From assembly GCF_013204795.1 (NCBI RefSeq), contig NZ_JABMKW010000008.1:620001-684000 (forward strand): a DNA stretch of 64,000 bases, in the 5' to 3' direction. Below the pieces are notes generated by a model. That model was not told the DNA's origin. It did not search any database and worked only from the letters and a program-made list of their open reading frames with translations. The translations under genes were made by a program, and so were the position numbers. Below are positions 64,000-64,000 of the stretch, in pieces (position 1 is the stretch's first letter; every line of letters begins with the position of its first letter). The stretch is from Pedobacter panaciterrae (lineage in GTDB: Bacteria; Bacteroidota; Bacteroidia; Sphingobacteriales; Sphingobacteriaceae).

Positions 64000-64000
64000 C

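Overview
The window reads as a chromosome segment of a Sphingobacteriaceae-like Bacteroidota (Pedobacter or a close relative). The evidence is the family content (outer-membrane barrels and secreted proteins of Bacteroidota type, two POT transporters, TIGR02757, an SPFH protein with a small ribbon-helix-helix partner), moderate-to-low GC, weak Shine-Dalgarno signals, and promoters with the Bacteroidota -7 box TAnnTTTG (clearest before tRNA-Ser).

Layout. (1) 1-18961 is an ordinary core: the end of a UbiD decarboxylase, an outer-membrane protein and a lipoprotein, proS, a PLP enzyme of transsulfuration, TIGR02757, DUF1905/YdeI, a polyprenol-phosphate sugar transferase, two POT transporters, thiolase, SPFH plus RHH, a PgpH-like c-di-AMP phosphodiesterase and tRNA-Ser(GCU). 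Two dispersed palindromic repeats lie here. (2) 19010-19741 follows the tRNA and holds a decayed serine-recombinase fragment, which suggests an integration scar. (3) 19742-53564 is an accessory island for redox, stress and low-energy survival: a P2-type cation ATPase; a tight operon of thioredoxin, ApbE, DUF4266, DUF3570, cytochrome b561 and VIT, next to a two-component system; L,D-transpeptidase; a receiver-Crp fusion regulator; four universal stress proteins; HdeD; LOG; D-2-hydroxyacid dehydrogenase; PEP synthase; 1-phosphofructokinase-type kinase; archaeal-type class I aldolase; beta-CASP nuclease; Nramp; YoaK; and a sulfide/thiosulfate module (DUF6691, YeeE, MBL-rhodanese, TauE, Crp/Fnr). 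(4) 53839-61751 is a copper-handling cluster: HYC_CC_PP-like protein, two DUF3347 proteins, a haem-binding protein, a very long multicopper oxidase and a CopA-type ATPase. (5) 61752-64000 is a graveyard of mobile DNA: a small element with 23-bp inverted ends, a tyrosine-integrase tail, a RecG-like/AlbA-type fragment, a RhuM fragment and a Fic gene running off the edge.

The strongest observation is regulatory. At least nine transcription units between 22.2 and 52.9 kb share one promoter design: an FNR/CRP-type palindrome TGAY-N4-RTCA, exactly 23 bp, then a -7 box of the form nAnnTTTR. The divergent sigma/beta-CASP pair is a tenth locus with weaker class II sites around a perfect central box. 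Several promoters carry a second, often degraded box exactly 22 bp further upstream. I saw none upstream of the core genes. Two intact island regulators (31352-32401 and 52923-53564) carry the FNR-like E-x-x-S-R recognition helix. This looks like one co-regulated island with class II activation (centre near -41), linking stress proteins, glycolytic/gluconeogenic enzymes, metal transport and sulfur oxidation.
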